Shown here in pieces: positions 5,805 to 16,000 of a stretch of 24,457 nucleotides of DNA. The first letter of the stretch is position 1; the number at the start of each line of letters is the position of its first letter. Made by a program: the position numbers and the translations under genes. The DNA lies in contig UQPD01000018.1 of assembly GCA_900542795.1 (NCBI GenBank), positions 1 to 24,457 on the forward strand. The letters are read 5' to 3'. Source of the DNA: an uncultured Prevotella sp. GTDB lineage: Bacteria > Bacteroidota > Bacteroidia > Bacteroidales > Bacteroidaceae. The notes below the pieces were generated by a model, which saw only the letters and a program-made list of their open reading frames with translations, searched no databases and was not told the DNA's origin.

Positions 5805-8432
5805 TTAAGCCAAAGCCAAATCTACAACCTTCTTAACAGCTTCTTCAAGTCCTGTAGCGTCCTTACCACCTGCTGTCGCAAAGTGGGGAGCACCACCACC
5901 GCCACCCTTAATGAGTTTAGCGGCTTCGCGAACAAGTTGTCCTGCATTAAGTTGCTTACTTGCAACAAGATCTTTGCTAATCATAACGGTGAGCAAGGGC
6001 TTACCTTCGTGTGTAGAACCGAGTACAACGAGTGTGTTGTTGGGCAAAATACCTGAAATTTGGAATGCGAGGTCCTTCACAGAGTTGGGATCAATGGCTG
6101 TGGGGATAACGCACTTTACAAGTTTAATACCCTCAACATCCTCTGCGCCGTTCACTAAACGATCGCGAAGTTCTACAAGCTTTTCTTTAACGTAGCCTTC
6201 AACCTGTTTCTTCAAACCATCGTTTTCCTCGATTGTCTTCTTGATAACAGCTGTGAGGTCCTTGGCATTGTTGAAGAACGACTTCAAATCGGTAAGCATG
6301 TCTTGCTGAGCATAAACGCTCTCTTCGGCTGCTTCGCCAGTAATAGCTTCGATACGACGAACACCAGCTGCTACGCTGCTTTCGCTAACGATACGCAACA
6401 AACCAATGCGACCTGTGCTCTTAGCGTGGCAACCACCGCAGAATTCAACACTCTTGCCAAACTGAACAACGCGAACCTTATCGCCATACTTTTCACCAAA
6501 GAGGGCTATAGCGCCAAGCTTCTTAGCCTCTTCCATGGGAACGTCACGATGATCTTGAAGAGGAATATCCTCGCGGATACGACGGTTTACAATGCGTTCT
6601 ACCTGACGGAGTTCTTCAGCTGTAACTTTTTGGAAGTGAGAGAAGTCAAAACGAAGGTAGTCGGGGGTAACAAGTGAACCCTTTTGTTCAACGTGCTGTC
6701 CGAGTACTTCGCGCAAAGCTTGGTCGAGTAAGTGAGTAGCTGTGTGGTTTGCTTCGCTACCGCGACGGAACTTTATGTTAACTTCTGCGTGGAAAGTTGC
6801 TTCGGGGTTAGTAGGAAGTTTCTTAGTAAGGTGAATGGGCAAGTTGTTTTCGCGCTTTGTGTCGAAAATTTCCACTTTTTCATCGCCAGCAACAAGCAGA
6901 CCTTGGTCACCTACTTGACCACCCATTTCAGCATAGAAGGGAGTGTGGTCGAGTACCAATTCAAAGTAAGTTTGTTTCTTTTGCTGTACGCGGCGGTAAC
7001 GCAAAATGTGGCAATCGCATTCAGTGAAGTCCCAACCCTTAAATTCAGTTTCGCCTTCTTTCAGAATAACCCAGTCATCAGTTTCAACGGCTGCTGCATT
7101 GCGGGCACGTTCTTTCTGCTTCTGCATCTCTGTGTTAAATCCTTCTTCGTCAACTTCAAGACCATTCTCATGGCAGATAAGTTCAGTAAGGTCGAAGGGG
7201 AAACCATAAGTATCGAAGAGAGTGAAAGCCTTTTCGCCTTCAACAACACTCTTACCTTCTTCTTTAGTTTTAGCAATTACAGTCTCGAGCATGTTGATAC
7301 CCGTTGAAAGTGTGCGAAGGAAGCTTTCTTCCTCTTCCTGCATAACACGACCAATGAGAACCTGCTGTGCTTTAAGTTCGGGGAATGCACCCCCCATTTC
7401 CTCAACCAATGTAGGAACGAGCTTACAAAGGAAGGCTTCGCGTTGACCGAGGAAAGTGTAAGCATAACGTACTGCACGGCGCAAAATACGTCGAATTACA
7501 TAACCAGCTTTAGCGTTTGATGGCAACTGACCATCGGCAATAGAGAAAGAAATGGCACGTAAGTGGTCGGCAATAACGCGCATAGCTACGTCAATCTTTT
7601 CGTCCTTGCCATATTCAAATCCTGAAAGTTCACCAATTTTTTTGATGATGGGCTGGAAGATGTCAGTGTCGTAGTTAGAGTTTTTACCTTGAATGGCACG
7701 TACCAAACGTTCAAAGCCCATACCCGTATCAATAACGTTCATTCCTAATGGTACGAGTGAACCATTTGCCTTACGCTCAAACTGCATAAACACGATGTTC
7801 CAGATTTCAATAACCTGTGGATCGTCTTTATTAACCAATTCACGTCCAGGCACCTTTGCTTTCTCTTCAGAAGTACGGCTGTCAAGGTGAATTTCAGAGC
7901 AAGGACCGCAAGGACCTGTATCGCCCATTTCCCAAAAGTTATCATGCTTGTTACCATTGATGATGTGGTCAGCGGGTACGTGCTTAGCCCAATAAGAGGC
8001 AGCTTCATCATCACGCTTCAGTCCCTCTTCTTCCGAACCTTCAAATACGGTAACGTAAAGGTCTTTGGGGTCGAGGTGGAGAACGTCAACCAAGTATTCC
8101 CAAGCGTAGTCAATAGCACCTTCTTTAAAGTAGTCGCCAAAACTCCAGTTGCCGAGCATCTCGAACATGGTGTGGTGGTAAGTGTCGTGACCTACCTCTT
8201 CCAAGTCGTTGTGCTTACCGCTTACACGGAGACACTTCTGAGTATCTGCACGTCTACGAGGTTCAGGGTCGCGTTGACCGAGGATAATATCTTTCCACTG
8301 GTTCATACCTGCATTGGTGAACATCAGCGTGGGGTCGTCTTTAATTACCATGGGCGCAGAAGGCACGATGGTGTGTCCCTTCGACTCAAAGAAACTCTTG
8401 AATGAGTCGCGGATTTCGTTAGCTGTCATCAT
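5805..8432 (-). CDS. alaS: Alanine--tRNA ligase
   Basis: Charges tRNA-Ala and clears mischarged serine and glycine. From 8432 it has 875 residues, matching the usual length of about 875. The N-terminal class II catalytic core is followed by the editing domain with zinc ligands HTATH and, about 100 residues later, CGGCH, then a C-terminal glycine-rich region (KGGGGGAPHFATAGG) typical of the C-Ala domain. A longer reading begins at 8462, but it starts almost at the predicted transcription start, and the family begins near MTAxEIRDSF. I therefore chose the ATG pair at 8432/8429. It has its own promoter and terminator. Confidence 0.97.
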   Translation of the reverse strand: MMTANEIRDSFKSFFESKGHTIVPSAPMVIKDDPTLMFTNAGMNQWKDIILGQRDPEPRRRADTQKCLRVSGKHNDLEEVGHDTYHHTMFEMLGNWSFGDYFKEGAIDYAWEYLVDVLHLDPKDLYVTVFEGSEEEGLKRDDEAASYWAKHVPADHIINGNKHDNFWEMGDTGPCGPCSEIHLDSRTSEEKAKVPGRELVNKDDPQVIEIWNIVFMQFERKANGSLVPLGMNVIDTGMGFERLVRAIQGKNSNYDTDIFQPIIKKIGELSGFEYGKDEKIDVAMRVIADHLRAISFSIADGQLPSNAKAGYVIRRILRRAVRYAYTFLGQREAFLCKLVPTLVEEMGGAFPELKAQQVLIGRVMQEEEESFLRTLSTGINMLETVIAKTKEEGKSVVEGEKAFTLFDTYGFPFDLTELICHENGLEVDEEGFNTEMQKQKERARNAAAVETDDWVILKEGETEFKGWDFTECDCHILRYRRVQQKKQTYFELVLDHTPFYAEMGGQVGDQGLLVAGDEKVEIFDTKRENNLPIHLTKKLPTNPEATFHAEVNIKFRRGSEANHTATHLLDQALREVLGQHVEQKGSLVTPDYLRFDFSHFQKVTAEELRQVERIVNRRIREDIPLQDHRDVPMEEAKKLGAIALFGEKYGDKVRVVQFGKSVEFCGGCHAKSTGRIGLLRIVSESSVAAGVRRIEAITGEAAEESVYAQQDMLTDLKSFFNNAKDLTAVIKKTIEENDGLKKQVEGYVKEKLVELRDRLVNGAEDVEGIKLVKCVIPTAIDPNSVKDLAFQISGILPNNTLVVLGSTHEGKPLLTVMISKDLVASKQLNAGQLVREAAKLIKGGGGGAPHFATAGGKDATGLEEAVKKVVDLALA

Positions 8433-8463
8433 ATTTATATGTATGTTTTTATTATTCTGCATG

Positions 8464-8494
8464 CAAAATTAGTGTAAACCGCATGCAATACAAA
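8464..8494 (-). promoter_or_regulatory. alaS promoter
   Basis: On the minus strand, TTTG (8494-8491) is followed after 19 bases by TAATTTTG (8471-8464), an exact fit to the Bacteroidetes -33/-7 pattern with normal spacing. The palindrome GCATGC occurs at 8459-8464 and again at 8481-8486, a centre-to-centre distance of 22 bp (about two helical turns), placed on either side of the -7 box. This could be an operator, but no regulator is evident. Confidence 0.8.
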
Positions 8495-8617
8495 ACAAAA
8501 GTGAAAAAACTTTTGCCCATTCCACCTTTGTGAAACATTTATAGTGTGCAATAGCACCAAAATGTTGCAAAACCACCTTTTTCTAATTTCTGAATAATGC
8601 AGAATGAAAAAGCATGC

Positions 8618-8651
8618 TTGTTGCGTAATAAAAATATAATTCGTACCTTTG
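8618..8651 (+). promoter_or_regulatory. Promoter of the YqiA-like gene
   Basis: TACCTTTG at 8644-8651 matches the -7 consensus, and TTGTTG at 8618-8623 provides a -33 TTG at 20-base spacing. It is divergent from the alaS promoter. The 309-base interval 8433-8741 holds these two promoters and nothing else I can identify. Confidence 0.75.
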
Positions 8652-8741
8652 GCACAAAACTTTAAATAGTAGAAATACGCTTTGTAAATAGAAGTGATAT
8701 TTCTTTGCATGGTGTGTATAAACAAAATTAATTTTTAAGCA

Positions 8742-9374
8742 ATGAAACTCATCTATTTTCATGGATTTGCCTCATCGGGTGCCTCGGGTACGGTGCAAAT
8801 GCTTCGTAAGATTTTGCCTTCGGCTGAGATAATAGCTCCCGATATACCTGTTGACCCTGAAGAAGCTTTGCCTATGTTGAAGAATTTGGTTGAGGTTGAG
8901 CAGCCCGATTTAATTGCTGGTACAAGTATGGGAGGTATGTATGTGCAGCAAATGCACGGACACTTGCGTATTTGCGTTAATCCAGCCTTTAATATGTCGT
9001 CATTAAGTAAGGTGTTGCATACGGGCGAACATAAATGGCTGAATGGACGTAAGGATAGTGCCAAGACGTTTAAAATTACGGCGGATATAATCAAGCATTT
9101 TAACCAAATGGAACGGAAGCAGTTCGATGGTATTACGCCAGAGGATAAGAACCTATGCTACGGACTTTTTGGTATTAACGATAAAACGGTTAATCCCGTT
9201 AACTCTTACACCACATTTACCAAGTACTACACCCATGCTGAGCGCATTGAAGCTGAACATCAACTCAATGAAAAGGTGCTGCGCAAGTATCTTTTGCCTT
9301 TGATGAAAGAGTTGCTCGGCGAGAAATATGAAGAAGCGACCCACGAGCCTCTGCCTGATTATATGAAGTATTAG
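8742..9374 (+). CDS. YqiA/YcfP-family alpha/beta-hydrolase (esterase)
   Basis: A small cytosolic alpha/beta-hydrolase of 210 residues without a signal peptide. It starts directly with the first strand and oxyanion-hole segment LIYFHGFASS (3-12). The nucleophile elbow is GTSMGG with S62. The likely acid is the aspartate in LFGINDKTVNP and the likely base the histidine in EAEHQLN, both near the C-terminus in the expected order. E. coli YqiA is about 193 residues and acts on short acyl esters in vitro; the natural substrate is unknown. It has its own promoter and lies 74 bases before the fucosidase with no clear terminator between them, so read-through into the glycosidase genes is possible. Confidence 0.85.
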   Translation: MKLIYFHGFASSGASGTVQMLRKILPSAEIIAPDIPVDPEEALPMLKNLVEVEQPDLIAGTSMGGMYVQQMHGHLRICVNPAFNMSSLSKVLHTGEHKWLNGRKDSAKTFKITADIIKHFNQMERKQFDGITPEDKNLCYGLFGINDKTVNPVNSYTTFTKYYTHAERIEAEHQLNEKVLRKYLLPLMKELLGEKYEEATHEPLPDYMKY

Positions 9375-9448
9375 GTTCTTTGTGATGTTTTTTTCAATAA
9401 CAATTCTACAAAAAATAAATTATCCATCTATAACTAATCAATTTTTCT

Positions 9449-10969
9449 ATGAAGCAAATTTACCTTTGGGCTTCGGCTCTCTGCCTGTCTTTGGCTCCTT
9501 TGGCAGCCAATGCGCAGTTGCAGTTGGTGAACGAAGCCGTGACAAGTGCCGAAAATGAACCGGCTCCTGTACATCCTGTACCTGCGCCCAGACAATTGAA
9601 GTGGCAACGCACAGAGTTTTATGCCTTCTTCCACTATGGCATGAATACCTACACGGGCGATGAGTGGGGATATGGTAACGAAGATGTAAACAAGTTTGCT
9701 CCTACCGCAGTGCCTAATCCAGAACAGTGGCTCAGAGCCGTGAAGGAGGCAGGCATGAAGGGTGGCATTGCCGTTGTAAAGCATCACGATGGCTTTTGTC
9801 TTTGGGATACAAAAACGACTGATCACAAGGCAACTTCTTCAAACAATGCGAATGCTAAGAAAACCAACATCCCTCGTGACTTTGCAGCTGCAGCTACAAA
9901 ATTGGGCATGAAGTATGGTTTCTACGTTTCGCCTTGGGACAGAAACAATGCTGAATATGGTAAAGATACTTATGTGAAAAATGTATTCTTGCGTCAGTGT
10001 GCCGAGTTGGCAGCTTACGGAACCGATCAGTTTGAGATGTGGTTTGATGGTGCTAATGGTGGTGACGGATATTATGGCGGTGCTAACGAATCGCGTAGCA
10101 TTGACCGTTCAACTTACTATGACGTACCCAACTTGCGCGACACCGTACACAAGGTTTGTCCTGATTGTGTGCTTTGGGGTGTAGGTGGTGAAAGCCGTTG
10201 GATTGGTAACGAAGAAGGTTGGGCTGGTGAAACAAACTGGAGTCCAGAAGAATACCTCTACGCTGCTGAGAAAAATGGTATGTATGGTAATATGAATGGT
10301 TGGTATTGGCAACCTGGTGAAAGCGATGCTAAGATTACTAACAATGGTTGGTTCTGGCATAATGGCGAAACACTCCTTTCAACCGAACGTCTTTTCCAGA
10401 TGTATCTTGAAACTGTAGGTCGCAATGCAACTTTAATTCTCAACTGCCCGCCCGATAAGTCTGGTTCGCTTCCCACAGCAACCGTTAATCGTTTGAAGGA
10501 ATTGGGCAAAATGCTCAAAACTCGTTTGCAAGGCAGAAACTATGCCACTACAGCTAACGCTATAGAGGCAGATGTTACTCGCGATGCTGGTGTAGGTCGC
10601 TCGTTTAATATTGAAAATGTGGTTGATGGTGATTCTGCTACTTACTGGGCTACCAATGATGGCGTGAAGCAAGCAACTATCACCTTTAAGTGGAACGATG
10701 TTCAACCCATTCGCTATGTCGTTTTGCAAGAGCACATTCAGTTGGGTCAGCGTGTAAAGTCATTTAGCATCGAAACCAGTCGTGATGGTGTGAAATGGAC
10801 CAAGCGTGGTGGTAACATTGCCACAACAACCATTGGTTACAAGCGTATTATTCCGCTCAATGGCAGTACAAGCAGTAGTTACAGTAACGTTCAAAACGTG
10901 AAGTACTTGCGCATCAAGATTTTGGATAGCCGCGCATGTCCCACAATCGAGAATATTGAACTGAGATAA
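9449..10969 (+). CDS. Exported GH29 alpha-L-fucosidase with C-terminal F5/8-type domain
   Basis: Removes alpha-linked fucose from glycans. A Sec signal peptide ends at ANA|QLQ (about residue 22). The GH29 catalytic domain spans about 50-360, with AVVKHHDGFCLWD (108-120) and the nucleophile D200 in EMWFDGA. E248 in GVGGESRW is a candidate acid/base. From about 375 to the end a discoidin/F5-8 type C (CBM32-like) domain is visible: VVDGDSATYWAT, then a strand-rich stretch ending in YLRIKI and IENIELR. The overall form fits the B-type branch acting on alpha-1,3/1,4-fucose, but linkage is inferred. There is no lipobox and, unlike the next two exported proteins, no type IX tail, so it is probably periplasmic. 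Confidence 0.92.
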   Translation: MKQIYLWASALCLSLAPLAANAQLQLVNEAVTSAENEPAPVHPVPAPRQLKWQRTEFYAFFHYGMNTYTGDEWGYGNEDVNKFAPTAVPNPEQWLRAVKEAGMKGGIAVVKHHDGFCLWDTKTTDHKATSSNNANAKKTNIPRDFAAAATKLGMKYGFYVSPWDRNNAEYGKDTYVKNVFLRQCAELAAYGTDQFEMWFDGANGGDGYYGGANESRSIDRSTYYDVPNLRDTVHKVCPDCVLWGVGGESRWIGNEEGWAGETNWSPEEYLYAAEKNGMYGNMNGWYWQPGESDAKITNNGWFWHNGETLLSTERLFQMYLETVGRNATLILNCPPDKSGSLPTATVNRLKELGKMLKTRLQGRNYATTANAIEADVTRDAGVGRSFNIENVVDGDSATYWATNDGVKQATITFKWNDVQPIRYVVLQEHIQLGQRVKSFSIETSRDGVKWTKRGGNIATTTIGYKRIIPLNGSTSSSYSNVQNVKYLRIKILDSRACPTIENIELR

Positions 10970-11072
10970 TCATTATTATTATGAGATTGTTTATTGGGGA
11001 AAAAGGGCAAGATACGCTCGTTTATAATCTCCCTAATCATGCTCATAAAACACCATAACATCTGAAAAATCA

Positions 11073-12803
11073 ATGAAAAAGCAATATATGGCTCTTGCTG
11101 CATTGGCTTTGCCCCTTGCAACAATGGCACAGACCGTAAAAGTTGACTTTGAAGACGCTTCGGGATACAAGAGTATCGGTGTGTACGATACATGGGAAGA
11201 ATCACCTTTCCGTACTGGCAAACTCCAAGGTAATTGTGCCGTGGTAGACAACTTTTTGCCAACAACCGACCTCGAAGGTTCTATCGTAAACGATTCAAAG
11301 AAGATTCTTGGCATACAGCGTTCACGTTTTGGTAGTAACACCTTTGGTGCACGCATCGACCTGAACACACCTTTCAACATCAATCCTACATTGCAGTATG
11401 TACACGTTAAGATGCACAAGCCCGTTAAGGGGCGTGTAATGCTCGTGGCATTGGGTAAGCGTCCTGATCGTCCTGGTCAGAGCAATGATGTAGAACAAGC
11501 ATGGGCTTATTCTACTTCAGCCTCGGCTGTCGACCAATGGTTCGATGCTGTGTTCCCCATTAAAGGTTGCAATGGTGTGCAAGTTCACAGCCTTGTTATT
11601 GTTCCTGACGTATCTTCACCGCAGGAACTCACGAGCGACTTTGTTGCTTACATCGACGATATTGAAGTAAACAACTCTTCAGCTCCCCGTTTCTTCACAA
11701 AGTCGTACTATGGTCTTAACTTTGACGAAAGCGCAACTTCTGGAAAGCCCGGGCGTTATATAGAAAACATCAAACTCACGAGTCCTTCAGCAGGTGCACA
11801 GACCATAGCGGTGGGTTCAGCAAGTCCGCAGTTAATCTATCGCAACTTCACTGACAACGTATTCAAGGCTAAAGCTGGTGAAACCCTGACTCCCTCTATT
11901 GCATATAAGAATGGTGATTGGATGAATGGTTTCGTATACGTAGACTTGAAGAACGATGGTAAGTTCGATGCCTCTTTCGATGAAACCACACACAAGGCTA
12001 CTGAAGGTTGCGACCTTATGAGCTACTACTATATTGAAACCGTTGAAAACCAGAGTGGCTATAAGTATGATGGTACTGCAATTAGTGGTAATAATCGTAA
12101 CTACCTTACTACTCCAGCCTTCAAATTGCCCGAAAATCTTACGCCCGGCTTCTACCGCATGCGTTACAAGGTTGACTGGGGTAACCTTGATCCTGCGGGA
12201 CGTATGACTTCAACCAATAGCATTCAGCAAAATGGTGGTTACATTGTAGACGTACGTCTTAACGTGCATGCTGATAAAGTGAACCTCTCTGCAGCTAGCC
12301 GTAATGGTTACATCACTTTGAGCGATGGTACCGAACTTGTAAACTACAAGACAGACTTTGGCAAGGCAATTGTAATTAAGGCAACTCCTGCTCCTGGTTT
12401 CAAGGTCGATTCAATCACCATCTTCCATGGTTATAATCTCCAAGGTGATCAAGTAAATGAGTATGGCACTAAGCAATATGAAACCCTTGTGGTTCGTGCT
12501 AAAGACTTTAGTGCTGATGGCACTTACACCATCCCTGCAGCTTTGGTAGATGGCGACATCAGCATCGATGGTCAGTTTGCCAGTACAGGTGCAACAGGTG
12601 TAGCTCAACAACAAGTTGTCCATGAACTGACTTTTAGCGTTGCGGCCGAGACTATCCATCTCCATGCAACCAAGGCAGTAAAGGTAACCTTGGTTGATGC
12701 CAAAGGCCGCATCCTCTTGAACGAAAAACTTAAGGGCAATCGTACGCTTACTTTGCCCCAAGGTGTTTATGTGCTCAATGGCAATAAGGTGATCGTGCCT
12801 TAA
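11073..12803 (+). CDS. Exported multidomain protein of unknown function, T9SS-like tail
   Basis: I do not recognise a family for the whole 576-residue protein. A signal peptide ends at TMA|QTV (about residue 19). Residues 20-200 look like a beta-sandwich starting VKVDFEDASGY, possibly carbohydrate-binding. Residues about 205-395 contain FVYVDLKNDGKFD, reminiscent of GEVED-type domains (a hydrophobic strand then DxxxDGxFD). About 400-500 is another strand-rich region with NGYITLSDG and APGFKVDSITIF. The last 65 residues (VKVTLVDAKGRILLNE, then LPQGVYVLNGNKVIVP) resemble a type A type IX secretion sorting domain. It lies 103 bases after the fucosidase and ends at a strong terminator, so the two may be co-transcribed. 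No catalytic site is evident; a glycan-binding or surface role is inferred. Confidence 0.8.
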   Translation: MKKQYMALAALALPLATMAQTVKVDFEDASGYKSIGVYDTWEESPFRTGKLQGNCAVVDNFLPTTDLEGSIVNDSKKILGIQRSRFGSNTFGARIDLNTPFNINPTLQYVHVKMHKPVKGRVMLVALGKRPDRPGQSNDVEQAWAYSTSASAVDQWFDAVFPIKGCNGVQVHSLVIVPDVSSPQELTSDFVAYIDDIEVNNSSAPRFFTKSYYGLNFDESATSGKPGRYIENIKLTSPSAGAQTIAVGSASPQLIYRNFTDNVFKAKAGETLTPSIAYKNGDWMNGFVYVDLKNDGKFDASFDETTHKATEGCDLMSYYYIETVENQSGYKYDGTAISGNNRNYLTTPAFKLPENLTPGFYRMRYKVDWGNLDPAGRMTSTNSIQQNGGYIVDVRLNVHADKVNLSAASRNGYITLSDGTELVNYKTDFGKAIVIKATPAPGFKVDSITIFHGYNLQGDQVNEYGTKQYETLVVRAKDFSADGTYTIPAALVDGDISIDGQFASTGATGVAQQQVVHELTFSVAAETIHLHATKAVKVTLVDAKGRILLNEKLKGNRTLTLPQGVYVLNGNKVIVP

Positions 12804-12830
12804 TCCTTGCACATTAACAACCCATGGTTT

Positions 12831-12869
12831 AATCCCATTCCTGCTTTTTAGTGGGGATGGGATTTTTTT
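12831..12869 (+). terminator. Terminator after the unknown exported protein
   Basis: AATCCCAT (12831-12838) pairs with ATGGGATT (12857-12864), extended inward by a G-T and two G-C pairs, and is followed by a T7 run (12863-12869). It ends the fucosidase-unknown transcript before the GH84 promoter. Confidence 0.9.
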
Positions 12870-12985
12870 CGTATAAGTTACTCGCATTGTAAGCAAATAT
12901 GCGTTTTTTTACCAAATTATTCACAAAGCCACTTTTTGTTGTTGTTTTCAACGTTAAAAAACACGCTACACTCATTTGTTTTGTT

Positions 12986-12993
12986 TATATTTG
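12986..12993 (+). promoter_or_regulatory. GH84 -7 promoter box
   Basis: TATATTTG matches the -7 consensus and lies 33 bases before the chosen GH84 start. No clear -33 TTG is present at the right distance. This box falls inside the longer in-frame reading that begins at 12976, which argues for the start at 13027. Confidence 0.6.
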
Positions 12994-13026
12994 CATCATC
13001 TTTACAAATATTTCTACCAATCATCT

Positions 13027-16000
13027 ATGAACAAAAAATCCTTTCTTATTGGTGTAGCTGCGCTTATGTTGCCTATGGCAATACATGCCCAATACACCAT
13101 TTATCCCGTACCGCACGAACAAACAGCAGGTACGGGCAAAGTGAGTTTTACAAAAAACGTCAATGTTATTTGCGACAATGGCATTGACCAATATACCAAG
13201 AAGCGTGTCACCAACGTGTTTGCCGAAAAAGGCATTACCGTAAACTTTTCAAACGCTGCTTCAACCACTGAGTCAAATGTGTATCTTGGCATCAATGGTG
13301 CTAAGGGTAAGGGTAATGAAGTGGCTACAAGTCTTGGTCTTGCACTCGATGTGCTCAGCAAAGAAAATAAGTTCGACCGTCACATTCTTTCACTAACAGA
13401 TGCTGGCAACGGTGTGGCACAACTTCTTGTGTTAGGCGAGAATACCGATGCTACCTTTATGGGTTTGGCTTCACTCGAACAAATACTCGACAATGGCACA
13501 AGCGACTTACAGACCGTAACCCTCAACGACTATGCCGACCTCAAGGAGCGTGGAATTATTGAAGGTTTCTATGGCAAACCTTATTCGAGCGAGGTGCGCA
13601 AGGATTTGCTCCGTTTCATGATGCGTAACAAGATGAACTGCTACGTATATGGTCCCAAGAGCGATCCTTATCACTCAGGTAAATGGTCTGAGCCTTATCC
13701 CACAACACTCACCGAAAATCAGAAGACATCGGGTTTTGTTGATCAGCAGGCTTTGAAGGACTTTACCGATGTGTCGCACGAAACAAAGGTAAGCGTGGTT
13801 TGGGCTATTCACCCGGGTAATAGTTTGCTCAACGATAACAACGTTGTTAGCAAAATCATGGGCAAGTTCGAGAATATGTATAACCTCGGTTTCCGTCAGT
13901 TTGCTGTGTTCTGCGATGATGTGGGTGTACCTTCAACACAAGAGGGTATGGACAAAACTGCGCAGCGTGTAACCGATATTCAGCGTAGCATTGAGAGTAA
14001 GTGGAATATTGCTGGCGCCGATCCTGCTGACACCGTAAAAGCATTGCGCTTTACACCTCAAATTTATTGTCGTGCCTTTGCAGGTCCCGACTCGCAGTTT
14101 AATGGTTTCTTCCAAGCATTGAGCAAACTTCCTGCCAATGTAACAGTTTACTACACTGGTGGTGGTGTGTGGAGTGTGCCTAACAATGGCGACCTCAATA
14201 CGGTGCAAAATCAGTTTGGTCGTAACGTAATTTGGTGGTGGAACTATCCTTGTAATGACAATGGCACAGGTCCTAACGAAATCTATCCGTTAGACATGAA
14301 GTCGAACTTCTATGACATGCCCAATGTAAACAGCAATGCCACTATCGAGTCAGAACTTACAGCCAGCAATCAAGGTATTCTTTGCAACCCCATGGAGCAA
14401 GGTAGTGCTTCGCGCACACCCGTGTTCTCAGCGGGCGACTATAGCTGGAATAACAAGGGCTTTGATAACCTGAAATCATGGGAAGCTTCATTCAAGTCGC
14501 TCTTCCCTGGTAACGAAAAGTTGCAAAAGGCTTATCGTTTCTTGGCACCCTATCTCAGCAAAAACGACCCAGAATCGCTCAACAAGCTCATTAGTAACTA
14601 TAAGAGTAAAAAGGATGGTGCCGAACTTGGTGCTTTGATGGACGAGATTATCAGCAACTGCGAGGTGATGAACGCTACCGAACACTCAAGCGTAGTGAGC
14701 GATAGCTTGCTCTATGTTGACATTAAACCTTGGGTACTCCGTTTGCAAGCCGTGGCACAAACTGTTAAGCAGTTTATTGCCGTAAAGGATGTTGCCGAAA
14801 TTGAACAAGCATGGGCAGACTATCGTGCAGGTATAAACAAAGCCAACACGCTCTCAACTGCTGATGAGTTTATGGCACGTCACATGAGTGGTTTTGGTAG
14901 TGATGGTATCAGTACAGAGCCGCGTCTTACACACGCTTCCTATCGTTACCTCACTCCCTTTGTTGACTACTTGAAGGAAAAAGCTCTCGATGGTAAGTTC
15001 AGTTCAGAAACCGAATGTAAGATGTTTACCAATGTTGAAGGTGCAAAACTCAACATCCGAAAGACGAGTGAAAAGTATATTATTAAAGGTACTGTAACTT
15101 TGCCACAAGGGGGATATGCAGGTATTGAATTGCCCGCTCCCACATTGCTTTCATCCATAAGCATCCCGACGTCGGTGTGGGAAGATGCCGACTTTAAGTG
15201 CATGGTAAGCGTTGATGGTAAAACTTGGACACCTATAGCTGAGAATAAGGCAGTTTCGGCTGATTATGTACACTATTTTGTAATTCTCAACGCAAGTGAT
15301 GCAGAGAAAGAACTCGCCTTTGGTACGGGTGCTCGTCTCACCGAGACTTCTGTAACCGTAAAGAGTGCGAGTGCTCCCAGCACCAATTATTGGAATAATC
15401 ATTCAGCCAATCTTATGGCTGATGGTAGTTACAATACCTATGTTTGCCTCAATCGTGTACAAGAGCTGAACGACATGTATACGATAGAACTCTCTGAACC
15501 CGTAGATATTCGCAATGTGCGCATTGTTATGGGTTCAACCAATGGCGACTATCCTACAAAGGGTACAGTGCTTGTATCATCGAATACCAGTAAGTGGACA
15601 CAACTCCATGTAGCTGGCACCAAGGATTTGGTGTTTAAGATGGATGCCAAGCAAATCAAGAAGGTGGGTACCGATTCAGATTCAGGTGCCGACATTATGG
15701 CACTCGACTTTATGCCTCCTTTGGTTGATGGTAAGTTCACACCCATCAATGCTAAATACGTACGTTTTAAGGTAACTGGTCCTAACACGAATAAATGGTT
15801 GCGTTTACACGAAATTGAGGTGAATGGTGACGTTGTAAACGTCAAGGCTCCTATGCAGGCTCCAAGTGGCGTTTCTATCGTAGCAGCTTCAGACAACAAT
15901 CCGCTAAGTTCAAGTGCAGGTTACACACTTGGCACAGCTAAGGGTGGTGAATTTGTTTACAACTTTAACCATGCAGCTGATGTGCAGAAGCTCATCCTCT

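Noticed and set aside
5817..5824. TAGATTTG on the minus strand as a promoter for the four-helix gene
   Set aside because: It fits TAnnTTTG but lies inside the alaS 3' end, and the alaS terminator stands between it and the gene.
6732..7307. 191-residue plus-strand reading frame antisense to alaS
   Set aside because: It lies entirely inside the well-supported alaS coding region and is phenylalanine- and serine-rich, as expected of a reverse-frame shadow.
8435..8725. 96-residue minus-strand reading frame in the alaS/YqiA intergenic region
   Set aside because: It covers both predicted promoters, has an unlikely composition (rich in F, Y, C, I, H) and shows no recognisable motif.
12976..13026. 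Upstream in-frame extension of the GH84 gene
   Set aside because: The extension begins before the -7 box and adds 17 hydrophobic residues ahead of a complete signal peptide starting at 13027.
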